A DNA stretch of 64,000 nt from CAVWQV01 sp963757115 (GTDB lineage: Bacteria > Pseudomonadota > Alphaproteobacteria > Acetobacterales > Acetobacteraceae), in NCBI GenBank assembly GCA_963757115.1, contig CAVWQV010000005.1, positions 236,460 to 300,459 on the forward strand. The letters run 5' to 3'. This document shows, one piece after another, positions 9,233-18,327 of the stretch; the first letter of the stretch is position 1; each line of letters starts with the position of its first letter. The translations under genes were made by a program, and so were the position numbers. The notes under the pieces are model-generated. The model was not told the DNA's origin. It did no database searches and worked only from the letters and a program-made list of their open reading frames with translations.

Positions 9233-9775
9233 TCACGGGGCCAAGTATGCGCGGGGTCGGAGGCGGAGGATGGAGATCACGATTTCCGCCAACAACGCTC
9301 CGGCCGCGAGCCCAATCAGTCCGTAGATGGCGGCGGCGCTGCTGAGCGCGATCTGCGTCACGTGGCTCCCGATGGCGGTGCGCAGCACGCGTGTGCGGTC
9401 ACCGCTTGGGTCGTCGACCGCGTCCAGGAGGGCGACGGGCGGGCGCAGCAGAGGCGAGGTTGCCTCTAAGTGTTCATAGGCGCCGCGGAGGTCGCGCTGG
9501 CGGTCGAGCGAGCGGGCAAGGGCCGCCGCGTTGGCGGGCTCCTTGTCCTGTAGTGCCTGCCGGAGCTCATCGTCGGTTCCCGCAGGAAGATGATAGTAGC
9601 TGCGTGCGGCGTCCTCGCGCTGGTCGATGTCACGGCGTGCGTCGTTGCTGATTTGCAGCAGCGCGGCTGCGTAGTCGCTGGTTATCGCCGGCAGTTGCAT
9701 CGCCACGACGGCGCAGGCCAGCGGCAGCGCCAGGCCGATTGCGTCCGCAAGCCATCTGCCGATGAATCGGATCAT
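9233..9775 (-). CDS. DUF2937-like membrane protein
   Basis: Protein of 180 residues with one N-terminal transmembrane segment (IGLALPLACAVVAMQLP), a long charged, probably coiled central region rich in R/D/E/A, and a C-terminal hydrophobic segment (AAAIYGLIGLAAGALLAEIV). The arrangement and the LP-x-x-x-x-DYAAALLQISNDARRDIDQ stretch resemble DUF2937, a family of unknown function. It converges on cynS. The match is by overall pattern, not by a diagnostic motif. Confidence 0.6.
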   Translation of the reverse strand: MIRFIGRWLADAIGLALPLACAVVAMQLPAITSDYAAALLQISNDARRDIDQREDAARSYYHLPAGTDDELRQALQDKEPANAAALARSLDRQRDLRGAYEHLEATSPLLRPPVALLDAVDDPSGDRTRVLRTAIGSHVTQIALSSAAAIYGLIGLAAGALLAEIVISILRLRPRAYLAP

Positions 9776-9827
9776 CCGTGGCCGCGCCTAACACCCAAAA
9801 AGGTAACCCGCGCTTCTCTAGGCTAAC

Positions 9828-9947
9828 CTACGGGTCCGGCGGAATCTCCGGCGTCGGCACGGGATCGGTGGGCGTCGGCACTTCGGCGGGAGGGATACCC
9901 TGGCCGGGGCCTGGCAATTCCGGGGGAAGCTTAGGTTCGAGCGCCAT
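9828..9947 (-). CDS. small proline-rich protein (39 residues)
   Basis: Minus-strand ORF from the ATG at 9947 to TAG at 9828. The product is almost entirely Pro, Glu, Thr, Val and Asp (for example LPPELPGPGQGIPP and VPTPTDPVPTPEIPPDP), with no charged cluster or membrane segment. A GGAGA sits a few bases before the ATG. Short proline-rich ORFs of this style recur in alphaproteobacteria, but I know no function. High G/C at third positions supports coding. Confidence 0.5.
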   Translation of the reverse strand: MALEPKLPPELPGPGQGIPPAEVPTPTDPVPTPEIPPDP

Positions 9948-10042
9948 TCTCCGACTCCCTCATCGTCATTCAAGCTTCCAACAGTCAAGCGACCGCGCCG
10001 TTTGGCGGCTGGCCGCCTCGGACGAGCGCCGAATGTTGGCGG

Positions 10043-11524
10043 CTAAAAGCCGAGCTCTTCGGACGCCCGCGCTAGCGTCTTAGCACTGCCGACCTCGTAG
10101 AGCGACGTGAGCCAATGTCGCACGGCCCCGATCAGGACGGCACTCCGGCCAACCTCCCCGAACAGCTCTGTTATGCCGAGCAAAGGCTCCGGGTTCGGGC
10201 CACCCTCGATTGCGCGGGCGCGCAAGGTGGCGGCGAGCGGGTGCTTGATCTCGATCGGTTGCCCCGTCTCGTCCTCACCCCGTACCCGGCGCAGCCACGC
10301 CGCCAACGCCAGGGCCAGCAGGTCAACCGGCTCACTCGCCCGCAAACGGTCGCGGATCGGGTCCACCAGTACGTTCAACGGCGCGTCCGTGTTCACCCGC
10401 TCCACCGTGTCCCGGATCGAGGGATTGGCGAAGCGCGTGAGCAACGTGCGCTTGTACTCCACGAGATCGACGCCGGGCACCGGTGCCAAGGTTGGCCCGG
10501 TTTCCCGGTCCATCAGCGCTGCCATGTAGCGCGCGAGCAACGGGTCGCGCATGGCCTCGTCCACCGTGAGATAGCCGGCGAGCCGGCCCAGCCCGGCGAC
10601 CGCGAGATGGCTCGCGTTCAGCAACCGGAGCTTCATGAACTCGTACGGGGCAACGTCGGGGACGAATTGTGCGCCGACGTCCTCCCAGCGCGGGCGGCCC
10701 TGCACGAAGCGATCCTCGATCACCCACTGGGTGAACGGCTCGCAGAACACCGGCCAGCGATCGACCACGCCGTAACGCTCGGTCAGCGCCGCGATATCGG
10801 CGTCGGTGGTGACGGGCGTGATGCGGTCGACCATCGTGCTCGGGAAGCTCGCGTTCGCGTCGATCCATGACACGAGATCGGCGGCATCTTGCAACGTCGC
10901 CAGCGCGCGCACCGCGTCGCGCAGCACGGTGCCGTTGTGCTGGATGTTGTCGCAACTGAGTGCGGTGAACGCGGGCCGACCGGCTGCCATGCGGCGGCGA
11001 TAACCTTCCACCACGATGCCGATGGCGCTGCGCGGGTCGTGCGGCGCTTCGAGGTCGTGGCGGATCAGCGGATGGGCATCGTCGAGCTGCTTGGTCGCGC
11101 GATTGAGGCAGTAGCCGTTCTCGGTCACGGTGAGGCTGACAATGCGCACAGCATCGTTGTCGATCGCGCCGAGCAGGTCGGCGGCGCCGTCGGCGGCGAA
11201 GATCACCCGCGCGAGCGAGGCGATCACCCGCACCGTTTCGTTCTCGGCATCGCGCTCGACAAGCGTGTAGAGGTTGTCTTGTGGCGCCAGAGCGTCGAGC
11301 ATTCGCCGATCGGCCGGCAACAGGCCCGCCCCCACAATGCCGAAAGCGAGCGCCGCGGGGTCGCGCTCCATCAGATCATGCGTGTAGCGCGCCATGTGCG
11401 CCCGATGAAACCCGCCGAGACCGAGATGCACGATCCCGGGCCGCACTCCCGCCGGGTCGAAGGCCGGCACACGAACCGGCGGCTGCAAGCGAGCGAGGTT
11501 GGCGCGGTTGAGGGGGGTGCTCAA
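10043..11524 (-). CDS. mannitol dehydrogenase family protein (polyol 2-dehydrogenase)
   Basis: Long-chain dehydrogenase of 493 residues that would oxidise D-mannitol to fructose and/or D-arabitol to xylulose with NAD+. The N-terminal nucleotide-binding block is IVHLGLGGFHRAHMARYTHD. The catalytic region has FPSTMVDRITP and the late K-L-R-L-L-N-A-S-H block (EFMKLRLLNASHLAVA) with the conserved Lys, Asn and His. The start is taken as TTG at 11524: GGAGG lies four bases upstream, it overlaps the xylB stop, and the 40 upstream in-frame residues lie inside xylB. It is the last gene of the polyol operon; with xylB and a fructokinase upstream, both ketose products have a kinase. Confidence 0.9.
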   Translation of the reverse strand: MSTPLNRANLARLQPPVRVPAFDPAGVRPGIVHLGLGGFHRAHMARYTHDLMERDPAALAFGIVGAGLLPADRRMLDALAPQDNLYTLVERDAENETVRVIASLARVIFAADGAADLLGAIDNDAVRIVSLTVTENGYCLNRATKQLDDAHPLIRHDLEAPHDPRSAIGIVVEGYRRRMAAGRPAFTALSCDNIQHNGTVLRDAVRALATLQDAADLVSWIDANASFPSTMVDRITPVTTDADIAALTERYGVVDRWPVFCEPFTQWVIEDRFVQGRPRWEDVGAQFVPDVAPYEFMKLRLLNASHLAVAGLGRLAGYLTVDEAMRDPLLARYMAALMDRETGPTLAPVPGVDLVEYKRTLLTRFANPSIRDTVERVNTDAPLNVLVDPIRDRLRASEPVDLLALALAAWLRRVRGEDETGQPIEIKHPLAATLRARAIEGGPNPEPLLGITELFGEVGRSAVLIGAVRHWLTSLYEVGSAKTLARASEELGF

Positions 11525-12978
11525 TTTGCCTCCATGCGGGACAGCGCCGGATATAGCGCGCGGTAGCGCTCGAGCTGCGTCGCGTACGCCGCTTGCAGCG
11601 CGGGGTCGGGCGCAATCGTTTCGGCGCGCGCCGGCGGGGTGCACACCGCTTCGGGGCGCTCGCCCGTGACCGCGAGCCGCGCCAGCCGGGCTGCCCCGAA
11701 CGCCCCGCCGTGTTCGCCCTCCGCCAGCCGATGCACGGGCAGGCCAAGCGCGGCGGCGATGATGCGAAGCCAGGTGCGCGAGCGCGAGCCGCCGCCGATC
11801 GCGTCCATTTCCGCAACAGTGGTGCCGGCCGCGGTCAGCGCGTCGAGGCAGTCGCGCAAGGAGAACGCCACACCTTCCAGCACGGCTTGCGTCAGGTCCA
11901 CGCGCCCCGCTTCGCTCGCAAGCCCGGTAAACGCGCCGCGCACCGCCCCGTCATTGTGCGGGGTGCGCTCGCCCGAAAGGTAGGGCAGGAACAACGCCGC
12001 GCTGGCGCCATGCGGCTCGGGCATCTCGTCCAGGAGCTTCGCCTCGGAACGCCCCGTCACCTGCGCCCACCAGGCGAGCGAGGCGGCGGCGGACAAGGTG
12101 ACGCCCATCTGGTGCCAGGTGTCCGGCAGCGCGTGGCAGAAAGCGTGCAACGCCCTCCCCGGGTTCGGGGCGAAGCGTTCGGTCGTGGCCCACAGCACGC
12201 CCGAGGTGCCGAGCGACACGAAAGCGCTGCCGGGACGGATCGCGCCGAGGCCGACCGCGCCGGCCGCGTTGTCCCCGGCGCCGCCCGCTAGTGTGGGTGC
12301 CTCTGTCATCCCCCAGCGCGCGGCCAGCTCCGGGCGAAGACGGCCGGCGCTGGCGTTGCCTTCCACCAGGCGAGGCATCGCGGCGCGCGACAGGCCGGTC
12401 GCGTCCAACGCTGCGTCCGACCAGTCGCGCTGGCCCACATCGAGCCAAAGCGTGCCGGAGGCGTCCGACATTTCCTCGATCATTTCGCCCGTCATGCGGA
12501 ACCGCACCCACGCCTTCGGCAGCAGCACCGTCCGAGTGCGGGCGAACAGGTCCGGTTCATGACGGCGCACCCACAGGAGTTTGGGCGCCGTGAAACCCGG
12601 CATGGCGGCGTTGCCCGTCACTTGACGGAGTGCCGGGAACGCCGTCTCCAGCTCGCGGCATTCCGCGACGGCGCGCACGTCGTTCCACAGGATGCATGGC
12701 CGCAGCACCGCGCCCGCCCCGTCCAGCAGCACAGCGCCGTGCATCTGCCCGGAAAGCCCGATGCCTTTCACGGCGCCGAGTGCAACAGGGTGCTCCGCTT
12801 GCAGCCGGCCCATGACCGCCAAGGTGGCTTCCCACCACCTCTCCGGGTCCTGCTCGCGGTGCCCGGGCGCGGGGGCGGATAAGGTGAGCGGTTCGGTGGC
12901 GCTGCCGATCACCCGCTGCTCGCCGTCGACCAGCAGCGCCTTGACTGCCGAGGTGCCGAAGTCGAAGCCGAGAAACAC
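11521..12978 (-). CDS. xylB: xylulokinase
   Basis: FGGY-family kinase of 485 residues that phosphorylates D-xylulose to xylulose 5-phosphate. The N-terminal DFGTSAVKALLVD is the first ATPase motif, GIGLSGQMHGAVLLD marks xylulokinases, the catalytic Asp is D236 in GGAGDNAAGA, and SLGTSGVLWA and GGGSRSRTWLRI are the later ATP-site motifs. The stop overlaps the downstream dehydrogenase start. In this operon it handles xylulose formed from arabitol, as MtlY does in Pseudomonas mannitol operons. Confidence 0.94.
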   Translation of the reverse strand: MFLGFDFGTSAVKALLVDGEQRVIGSATEPLTLSAPAPGHREQDPERWWEATLAVMGRLQAEHPVALGAVKGIGLSGQMHGAVLLDGAGAVLRPCILWNDVRAVAECRELETAFPALRQVTGNAAMPGFTAPKLLWVRRHEPDLFARTRTVLLPKAWVRFRMTGEMIEEMSDASGTLWLDVGQRDWSDAALDATGLSRAAMPRLVEGNASAGRLRPELAARWGMTEAPTLAGGAGDNAAGAVGLGAIRPGSAFVSLGTSGVLWATTERFAPNPGRALHAFCHALPDTWHQMGVTLSAAASLAWWAQVTGRSEAKLLDEMPEPHGASAALFLPYLSGERTPHNDGAVRGAFTGLASEAGRVDLTQAVLEGVAFSLRDCLDALTAAGTTVAEMDAIGGGSRSRTWLRIIAAALGLPVHRLAEGEHGGAFGAARLARLAVTGERPEAVCTPPARAETIAPDPALQAAYATQLERYRALYPALSRMEAN

Positions 12979-12989
12979 CGCGACGTACC

Positions 12990-13943
12990 TCAGGCCGAGA
13001 TTCGGAACGCCGCGTCGACCTCTGCCCGCGTGGGCAGGTCGGCGCCGCGCCGGGTGCAGGTGATGCTCGCCGCCGCCCCGGCGTAGTCGAGAAGGTCGCG
13101 CAGGTCTTCTTCATCGAGAGCCGCCACGCCGTCCCGGTCCAAGCGCCCGGTCTGCGCGAGGCGGGCCAGAAGGGCGGCGTGGAACGTGTCGCCGGCACCC
13201 ACCGTGTCGGCGACGACCACGGGACGGCTCGGCCGATGCATCACTTGGCCCCCGTAATACGCGGTGGCCCCGCCCGCGCCATCGGTCACGATCACCACAA
13301 GCGCGCCGTTCCGAAGCCAGCGCGTGGCGACCACCCCGGGGTCGGCTTCGGCCCCGAACGCGCCATGCAGGTCCTCGCGGCTGAGCTTGATGATCGCCGC
13401 CGCCCGCGCGAACCGCTCGATGCGTTCGCGCCACCGCGCGAGGTCGCCGACCGCGCTGACGCGGAGGTTGAGGTCGATGCTGATGAGACAGCGCGCGGCT
13501 TCGCGCTCAGCGAGCCCCAGCAAGGTGCCACCGATCGGCTCGACGGCGAGGGCGTAGGAGCCGAGGGCGAGCGCCGTCACCCGCGCGTCGAGCGCGGGCG
13601 GTATGTCGCCGGGCAGCAAATCCCGATCGGCGCAGTCATGCACATGGAAGGTGTACGATGGCTGCCCATCACTTCCCGCGGTCACGAGAACGACGGGCGT
13701 CGGACGCGCGCTGCGCTTGGCAAGCCCGAGGTCCACCCTCTCGGCCCGCAGCCGCTCGCGCAGGAACGCGCCGAGCGCATCGGCCGACAGTCCGCCGAGA
13801 TACCCGGTCTCGGCTCCTAGTCGCGCCAAACCTACGGCGACGTTGAACGGCGAGCCGCCCGCGATCGCCTCGGCCGGCAGGGTCGCACCGACAGGCGCGC
13901 CGACAAACAGGTCGATCAGCGCCTCGCCGGCGACGACGATCAA
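12990..13943 (-). CDS. PfkB-family sugar kinase, probable fructokinase
   Basis: Ribokinase/PfkB fold of 317 residues. The N-terminal substrate motif is AGGSPFNVAVGLARLG, and the C-terminal catalytic motif VADTVGAGDTF at 244-254 carries the base Asp252. By context it should phosphorylate fructose from mannitol or sorbitol oxidation. It lies only a few bases after the ABC ATPase gene and before xylB in one transcription unit. Fructose as substrate is an inference from the operon; the fold is certain. Confidence 0.88.
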   Translation of the reverse strand: MIVVAGEALIDLFVGAPVGATLPAEAIAGGSPFNVAVGLARLGAETGYLGGLSADALGAFLRERLRAERVDLGLAKRSARPTPVVLVTAGSDGQPSYTFHVHDCADRDLLPGDIPPALDARVTALALGSYALAVEPIGGTLLGLAEREAARCLISIDLNLRVSAVGDLARWRERIERFARAAAIIKLSREDLHGAFGAEADPGVVATRWLRNGALVVIVTDGAGGATAYYGGQVMHRPSRPVVVADTVGAGDTFHAALLARLAQTGRLDRDGVAALDEEDLRDLLDYAGAAASITCTRRGADLPTRAEVDAAFRISA

Positions 13944-13946
13944 CGG

Positions 13947-15050
13947 CTACGCCGCGAGCGGGTGGCGGATGACATGTGGCAGGGCTTGCCCTTGGGCGTC
14001 GAACACGTGACAGGCAGCCGCATCGAAGGACAGGTGGATGTCGTCGTGGATGCGCGTGTTGTCGCTGCCTTCGAGCTGCACCGTGAGCGGCGAGCCATCG
14101 GGGAGGGTGGCGTGCAGCAGGGTCAGGCTGCCCAACCGCTCCGCCAAGCGCACCTTGCCGGTAAGGGGACCGGCCGGGTCGGGCCGCAACGCCTCCGGGC
14201 GAATGCCGAGCGTCACGGCAGCACCCGGTGCCACCCCGTTCGCCTGGACCGGAACGCCGATCGGTGCGCTGTCCGGCAAGGCGACCGCAACCCCTCCGCC
14301 ATCAGCCGACGCGATCTTGGCAGGCAACAGGTTCATCCGCGGCGAGCCGATAAAGCCGGCGACGAACAGGTTGTTGGGATGATGGTAAAGCTCCAGCGGC
14401 GAGCCAACCTGCTCCACCAACCCCGACTGGAGCACGACGATCTTGTCGGCCATCGTCATGGCCTCGACCTGATCGTGCGTCACGTAGATCATCGTCGCCT
14501 GCAATTCCTCGTGCAGCCGGGCGAGCTCGATGCGCATCTGCCCGCGCAACGCGGCATCAAGGTTGGAGAGCGGCTCGTCGAACAGGAACACCTTGGGGTT
14601 CCGCACGATGGCCCGGCCGATCGCCACGCGCTGCCGCTGACCGCCCGACATCTGGCCGGGCTTGCGGTCGAGGAAGGATTGCAGCTGCAAGACGCGGGCG
14701 GCTTCGTCGACCTTGCGGTCCCGCTCGGCCCGCTTCACGCCCGCCAGGCGCAGGGCGAATCCCATGTTCTGTCGCACCGTCATATGCGGATAAAGCGCAT
14801 AGGACTGGAACACCATGGCCAGCCCGCGATCGGCTGGGCCGACGTCGTTGACCCGCTTGCCGTCGATCAGCAGGTCGCCGCTGGTGATCTCTTCAAGGCC
14901 CGCGATCATGCGCAGCAGGGTGGACTTGCCACAGCCGGACGGCCCGACAAACACGACAAACTCGCGGTCGTCCACTTGCAGATCGACGCCCTTGATCGCC
15001 TCCACCGGCCCGTAGGCCTTGCGCAAGCCGCGTAACGTGAGTGTCGCCAT
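13947..15050 (-). CDS. ABC transporter ATP-binding protein, MalK/UgpC/SmoK type
   Basis: Drives the polyol importer at the inner membrane. The 367 residues include Walker A GPSGCGKST at 36-44, Q-loop VFQSYALYPHM, signature MSGGQRQ at 134-140, Walker B VFLFDEP ending at 160, H-loop TMIYVTHDQVEAM, and a C-terminal TOBE-type regulatory domain, the CUT1 layout. The start at 15050 matches the family N-terminus MATLTLRGLRKAYG; a much longer apparent frame upstream is a shadow of the permease gene. Located between the permeases and the fructokinase. Confidence 0.94.
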   Translation of the reverse strand: MATLTLRGLRKAYGPVEAIKGVDLQVDDREFVVFVGPSGCGKSTLLRMIAGLEEITSGDLLIDGKRVNDVGPADRGLAMVFQSYALYPHMTVRQNMGFALRLAGVKRAERDRKVDEAARVLQLQSFLDRKPGQMSGGQRQRVAIGRAIVRNPKVFLFDEPLSNLDAALRGQMRIELARLHEELQATMIYVTHDQVEAMTMADKIVVLQSGLVEQVGSPLELYHHPNNLFVAGFIGSPRMNLLPAKIASADGGGVAVALPDSAPIGVPVQANGVAPGAAVTLGIRPEALRPDPAGPLTGKVRLAERLGSLTLLHATLPDGSPLTVQLEGSDNTRIHDDIHLSFDAAACHVFDAQGQALPHVIRHPLAA

Positions 15051-15061
15051 CGGTCCCTCTG

Positions 15062-15878
15062 TTACTTGACCGCGCCGAACGTCAGGCCGCGCACCAGCTG
15101 GCGCTGGCTGATCCAGCCGAACACCAGGATGGGAGCGACGGCGATGGTCGAGGCTGCGGATAGCTTGGCGAAGAACAGCCCCTCCGGGCTGGAGAAGGAG
15201 GCGATGAACGTCGTGAGTGGCGCCGCGCTCGACGAGGTCAGGTTCAAGCTCCAGAACGCCTCGTTCCAGCACAGGATCAGGGATAGCAGGCCGGTCGACG
15301 CGGTGCCGGGCAACGTCAGCGGCATCAGCAGGAACCACATCTCGCCCCAGGTGCGGGCGCCGTCCATCCGTCCGGCTTCGAGGATGTCGTTCGGCACTTC
15401 CTTGTAGAAGGTGAACAGCATCCAAACGAGGATCGGCAGGTTCATCAGCGCGTAGATCACGATCAGCCCGGTCCGGGTGTCGAGCAGGCCGAGGTTGCGG
15501 AACAGGAGATAGATCGGCACCAGCACGCCGACCGGCGGCAGCATCTTGGTGGACAGCATCCAGAGCAGGGTGCCGCGCGTCCGCTCCGTCGGATGGAACG
15601 CCATCGCGTAGGCGGCGGGGATGGCGAACGCCAAGGCCAGCACGGTGCCGCCCACCGAGATCACCACGCTGTTCAGCGCGAAGGCGAAGTAGTTGGCGCG
15701 CTCCTGGACTTCGGCGTAGCTCGCCAAGGTCGGGATGGAAGGAGAAGTTCGGCGTGATCGCCGCGACTTCCGTCTTGAAGCTGGTCAGCACCATCCAGAA
15801 GATCGGGAAGAACAGCCCGAGCGCCACGACCCAGCCGAGGGTGGCGACCATAATCCGCTGCCCGAGCGTCTCGCGCAT
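15062..15878 (-). pseudogene. polyol ABC transporter permease (SmoG/MtlG type), one frameshift
   Basis: Binding-protein-dependent permease of the CUT1 family. From the ATG at 15878 the first frame gives a membrane segment (ATLGWVVALGLFFPIFWMVL) and TSFKTEVAAITPNFSFHPD. One extra base near 15734 moves the sense to the second frame (LASYAEVQERANYFAFALNS), which continues intact through EAGRMDGARTWGEMWFLLMP, the EAA loop that docks on the ATPase, to the stop. A single break in an otherwise complete operon suggests an assembly indel. Partner of the permease just upstream. Confidence 0.82.
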
Positions 15879-15882
15879 GGGA

Positions 15883-16827
15883 CTACACCTCCAGCTGGCG
15901 GGCGATGCTGCGCACCAGGAAGAAGGCGACGATGTTGGCCAGCACGATCGCCACCACGCCGCCCGCCGAGCCACCGCCCACGTCGAACTGCAGCAGTGCC
16001 CGCGCATAGATCAGGAAGGCGAGGTTGGTTGTCGCGTTCCCCGGCCCGCCCGACGTGGTCACGAAGATCTCGGCGAACACGGTGAGCAGGAAGATGGTCT
16101 CGATCATGATGACGACGCTGATCGCGCGACGGAGGTGCGGCAGCGTGATGAAGAAGAACTGCGCCACGGCCCCAGCACCGTCCATGCGTGCCGCTTCTCT
16201 TTGCTCGTGATCGAGCGACTGCACGGCGGTGAGCAGGATCAGCAGCGCAAACGGCAGCCATTCCCATGAAACGATGCCGATGACCGAGATCATCGGGAAC
16301 TCGGCAAACCAGTCCACCGGTGTGAGGCCGAAGGCCCGCGCGATCGCGCCGAACACGCCGTAGATCGGGTGCATCATCAGGTTCTTCCAGATGAGCGCGC
16401 TGACCGTCGGCATGACGAAGAACGGCGAAATAGCCAGCACCCGGGCGATGTTGCGGCCAGGGAACGGCTGGTCGAACAGCACGGCGAGCAGGGTGCCGAG
16501 GCCGACCGTGATGACAAGGACGGAGCCCACCAGGACGAGCGTGTTGACGAGCGAAGCCCAGAAATCGGGGTCGGTGACAAGGTATCGGTAATTGTCGAGC
16601 CCAGCGAAGCCGCTGACCGTCGGATCAAGCAGGTTATAGCGCTGCACCGAGAACCACAGTGTCAGCGCGAGCGGCACGATCATCCAGACCAGCAGGACGG
16701 CGACCGAGGGGATCACCAACGCCGAGCCCGGCTTGCGGCGGCGGCCCGCTTCGGCCGGCGTTTGCGCCGGCGCCGGACCCCCGATCCGGACGCGGTCGTC
16801 AAGGGTCGCGGTCGTGTCCGGGCTCAT
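15883..16827 (-). CDS. polyol ABC transporter permease (SmoF/MtlF type)
   Basis: Intact 314-residue inner-membrane permease with about six transmembrane segments, beginning VIPSVAVLLVWMIVPLALTL and ending VVAIVLANIVAFFLVRS. The EAA loop REAARMDGAGAVAQFFFITL is the ATPase-docking element. The N-terminal tail of about 30 residues is Pro/Ala/Arg-rich and cytoplasmic. It pairs with the downstream permease to form the channel for the sugar-alcohol importer. Confidence 0.92.
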   Translation of the reverse strand: MSPDTTATLDDRVRIGGPAPAQTPAEAGRRRKPGSALVIPSVAVLLVWMIVPLALTLWFSVQRYNLLDPTVSGFAGLDNYRYLVTDPDFWASLVNTLVLVGSVLVITVGLGTLLAVLFDQPFPGRNIARVLAISPFFVMPTVSALIWKNLMMHPIYGVFGAIARAFGLTPVDWFAEFPMISVIGIVSWEWLPFALLILLTAVQSLDHEQREAARMDGAGAVAQFFFITLPHLRRAISVVIMIETIFLLTVFAEIFVTTSGGPGNATTNLAFLIYARALLQFDVGGGSAGGVVAIVLANIVAFFLVRSIARQLEV

Positions 16828-16833
16828 GGGCGG

Positions 16834-18161
16834 CTACTTCGGGTAGCCGGCTTGGTGCATGGTCCGCGCGGTGGCGGATTGCGCGGCCGCGAGGGCTTGA
16901 TCGACGGTGGACTGTCCGGTCAGGGTCGCGGCTATCGTCTGGCCGACTTGCGTGCCGATGCCCTGGAACTCTGGGATCGCGACGAACTGGGCACCCTGAT
17001 AGGGCCTCGGCTCGCGCGTGCTGCCGGTCGGGTTGGCCTGGTCGATCGCGGTTCGAACAAACCCGGCGAACGGCGCCACCTTCGTGTAGTCGGGATTCTC
17101 GTAGGTCGAGAGACGCGTGCCGGGCGGCACGGCGACCCAGCCGTTGTTCTCGGCCACCAGCTTGATGTAGTCCTTCGACGTCGCCCAGGTAACGAAGGTC
17201 TTCGCCGCGTCCTTCTGCTTGGAAGTCTCGGGGATGGAAAGGTTCCAGCTCCACAGCCAGGTCGGGCCGCCCTTGAAATCGCCGACCGGGATCTGCGCGA
17301 AGCCCACCTTGTCGGCCACCTGCGACTGCTTCTTGTCGTACAGCAGGCCGCCCGGCCACGGTCGCGTCGATCCACATGCCGCAATGGCCGCTGGCGAACA
17401 GCGCCAGGTTCTCGTTGAACCCGTTGGAGGTGGCGCCGGGCGGGCCGTCCGCCTTGAGGATGTCGTCATAGAAGGTGACGGCCTTCTTCCACTCCGGCGT
17501 GTTGATCGTCGGGTTCCATTTCATGTCGAACCACTGGCCGCCGTAGGTGTCGACCAGGGTGGTCACATAGGCCATGTTCTCGCCCCAGCCGGGCTTGCCA
17601 CGCAGGCACATGCCATAGACCTGGTTCGGCTTGTCGGTGATCTTGTCGGCAAAGCCGCGGATCTGCTCATAGGTCGGCGCCTCCGGCATCTTGAGGCCGG
17701 CCTTGTTGAATAGGTCGGTGCGGTAATACGTCATGGCGCTTTCGGCGTAGAACGGGAGGCCGTACAGCTTGCCCTCATAGGTCAGTCCCGCGCGCACCGG
17801 CTTGAGCAGGTCGTCCACGTCGTAGCTTGCGGGAAGGTTGTCCATCGGGGCGAGCCAGCCCTGCTTGGCCCAGATCGGCACCTCGTAGTTGCCGACCGTC
17901 ACGATGTCGAACTGGCCGGCCTTGGTCGCGATGTCGGTTGTTACGCGCTGGCGCAGTACGTTCTCCTCCAGCACCACCCACCGAAGATGGATGTCGGGAT
18001 GCTGCTTCTCGAAGGTGGAGGAAAGCTTCTGCATGACCACCATGTCGCCGTTGTTGACGGTGGCGATGGTGATCGTGGTGTCGGCCCGGGCCGACGCGCC
18101 GGTGAAGCCCATCGCAGGCGCACGCTGTTGCGAACAAAAGGCGGACAAGCGATCCCGTCAT
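16834..18161 (-). pseudogene. polyol ABC transporter substrate-binding protein (SmoE/MtlE type), two frameshifts
   Basis: Periplasmic binding protein that would capture mannitol, sorbitol or arabitol. The start is taken as the ATG at 18161: GAGGG sits seven bases upstream and MTGSLVRLLFATA begins a signal peptide. A frame change near 18117 joins it to GASARADTTITIATVNNGDM, the cleavage region and mature start. The body (EENVLRQRVTTDIATKAGQF, YGLPFYAESAMTYYRTDLF) is intact to about 17360, where a second change leads to GGLLYDKKQSQVADKVGFAQ and a normal C-terminus. Both breaks keep conserved sequence, so indel errors are likely. It is first in the polyol operon and divergent from the CobW gene. 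Confidence 0.84.
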
Positions 18162-18327
18162 GAACATTCCCTCGTGCACTTCGCCGGGCTTTTGATGCCC
18201 ATGGTTGATGGATTCGTGACAGTTACGCAGAACTCCGTCAATCCGGCTGCGGGTGGTTGCCCCGCTTCGCGGACCCTATATTCCGACCGGGCGGAATTGG
18301 GCGCACGGCAGCGCGGGAGCGTGGAGC

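Noticed and set aside
11525..11644. ATG-initiated 40-residue N-terminal extension of the mannitol dehydrogenase
   Set aside because: It overlaps the xylB coding end, has no family similarity, and TTG at 11524 has a well-placed GGAGG.
13962..15035. 357-residue open frame antisense to the ABC ATPase
   Set aside because: Shadow frame; the ATPase has every canonical motif on the minus strand.
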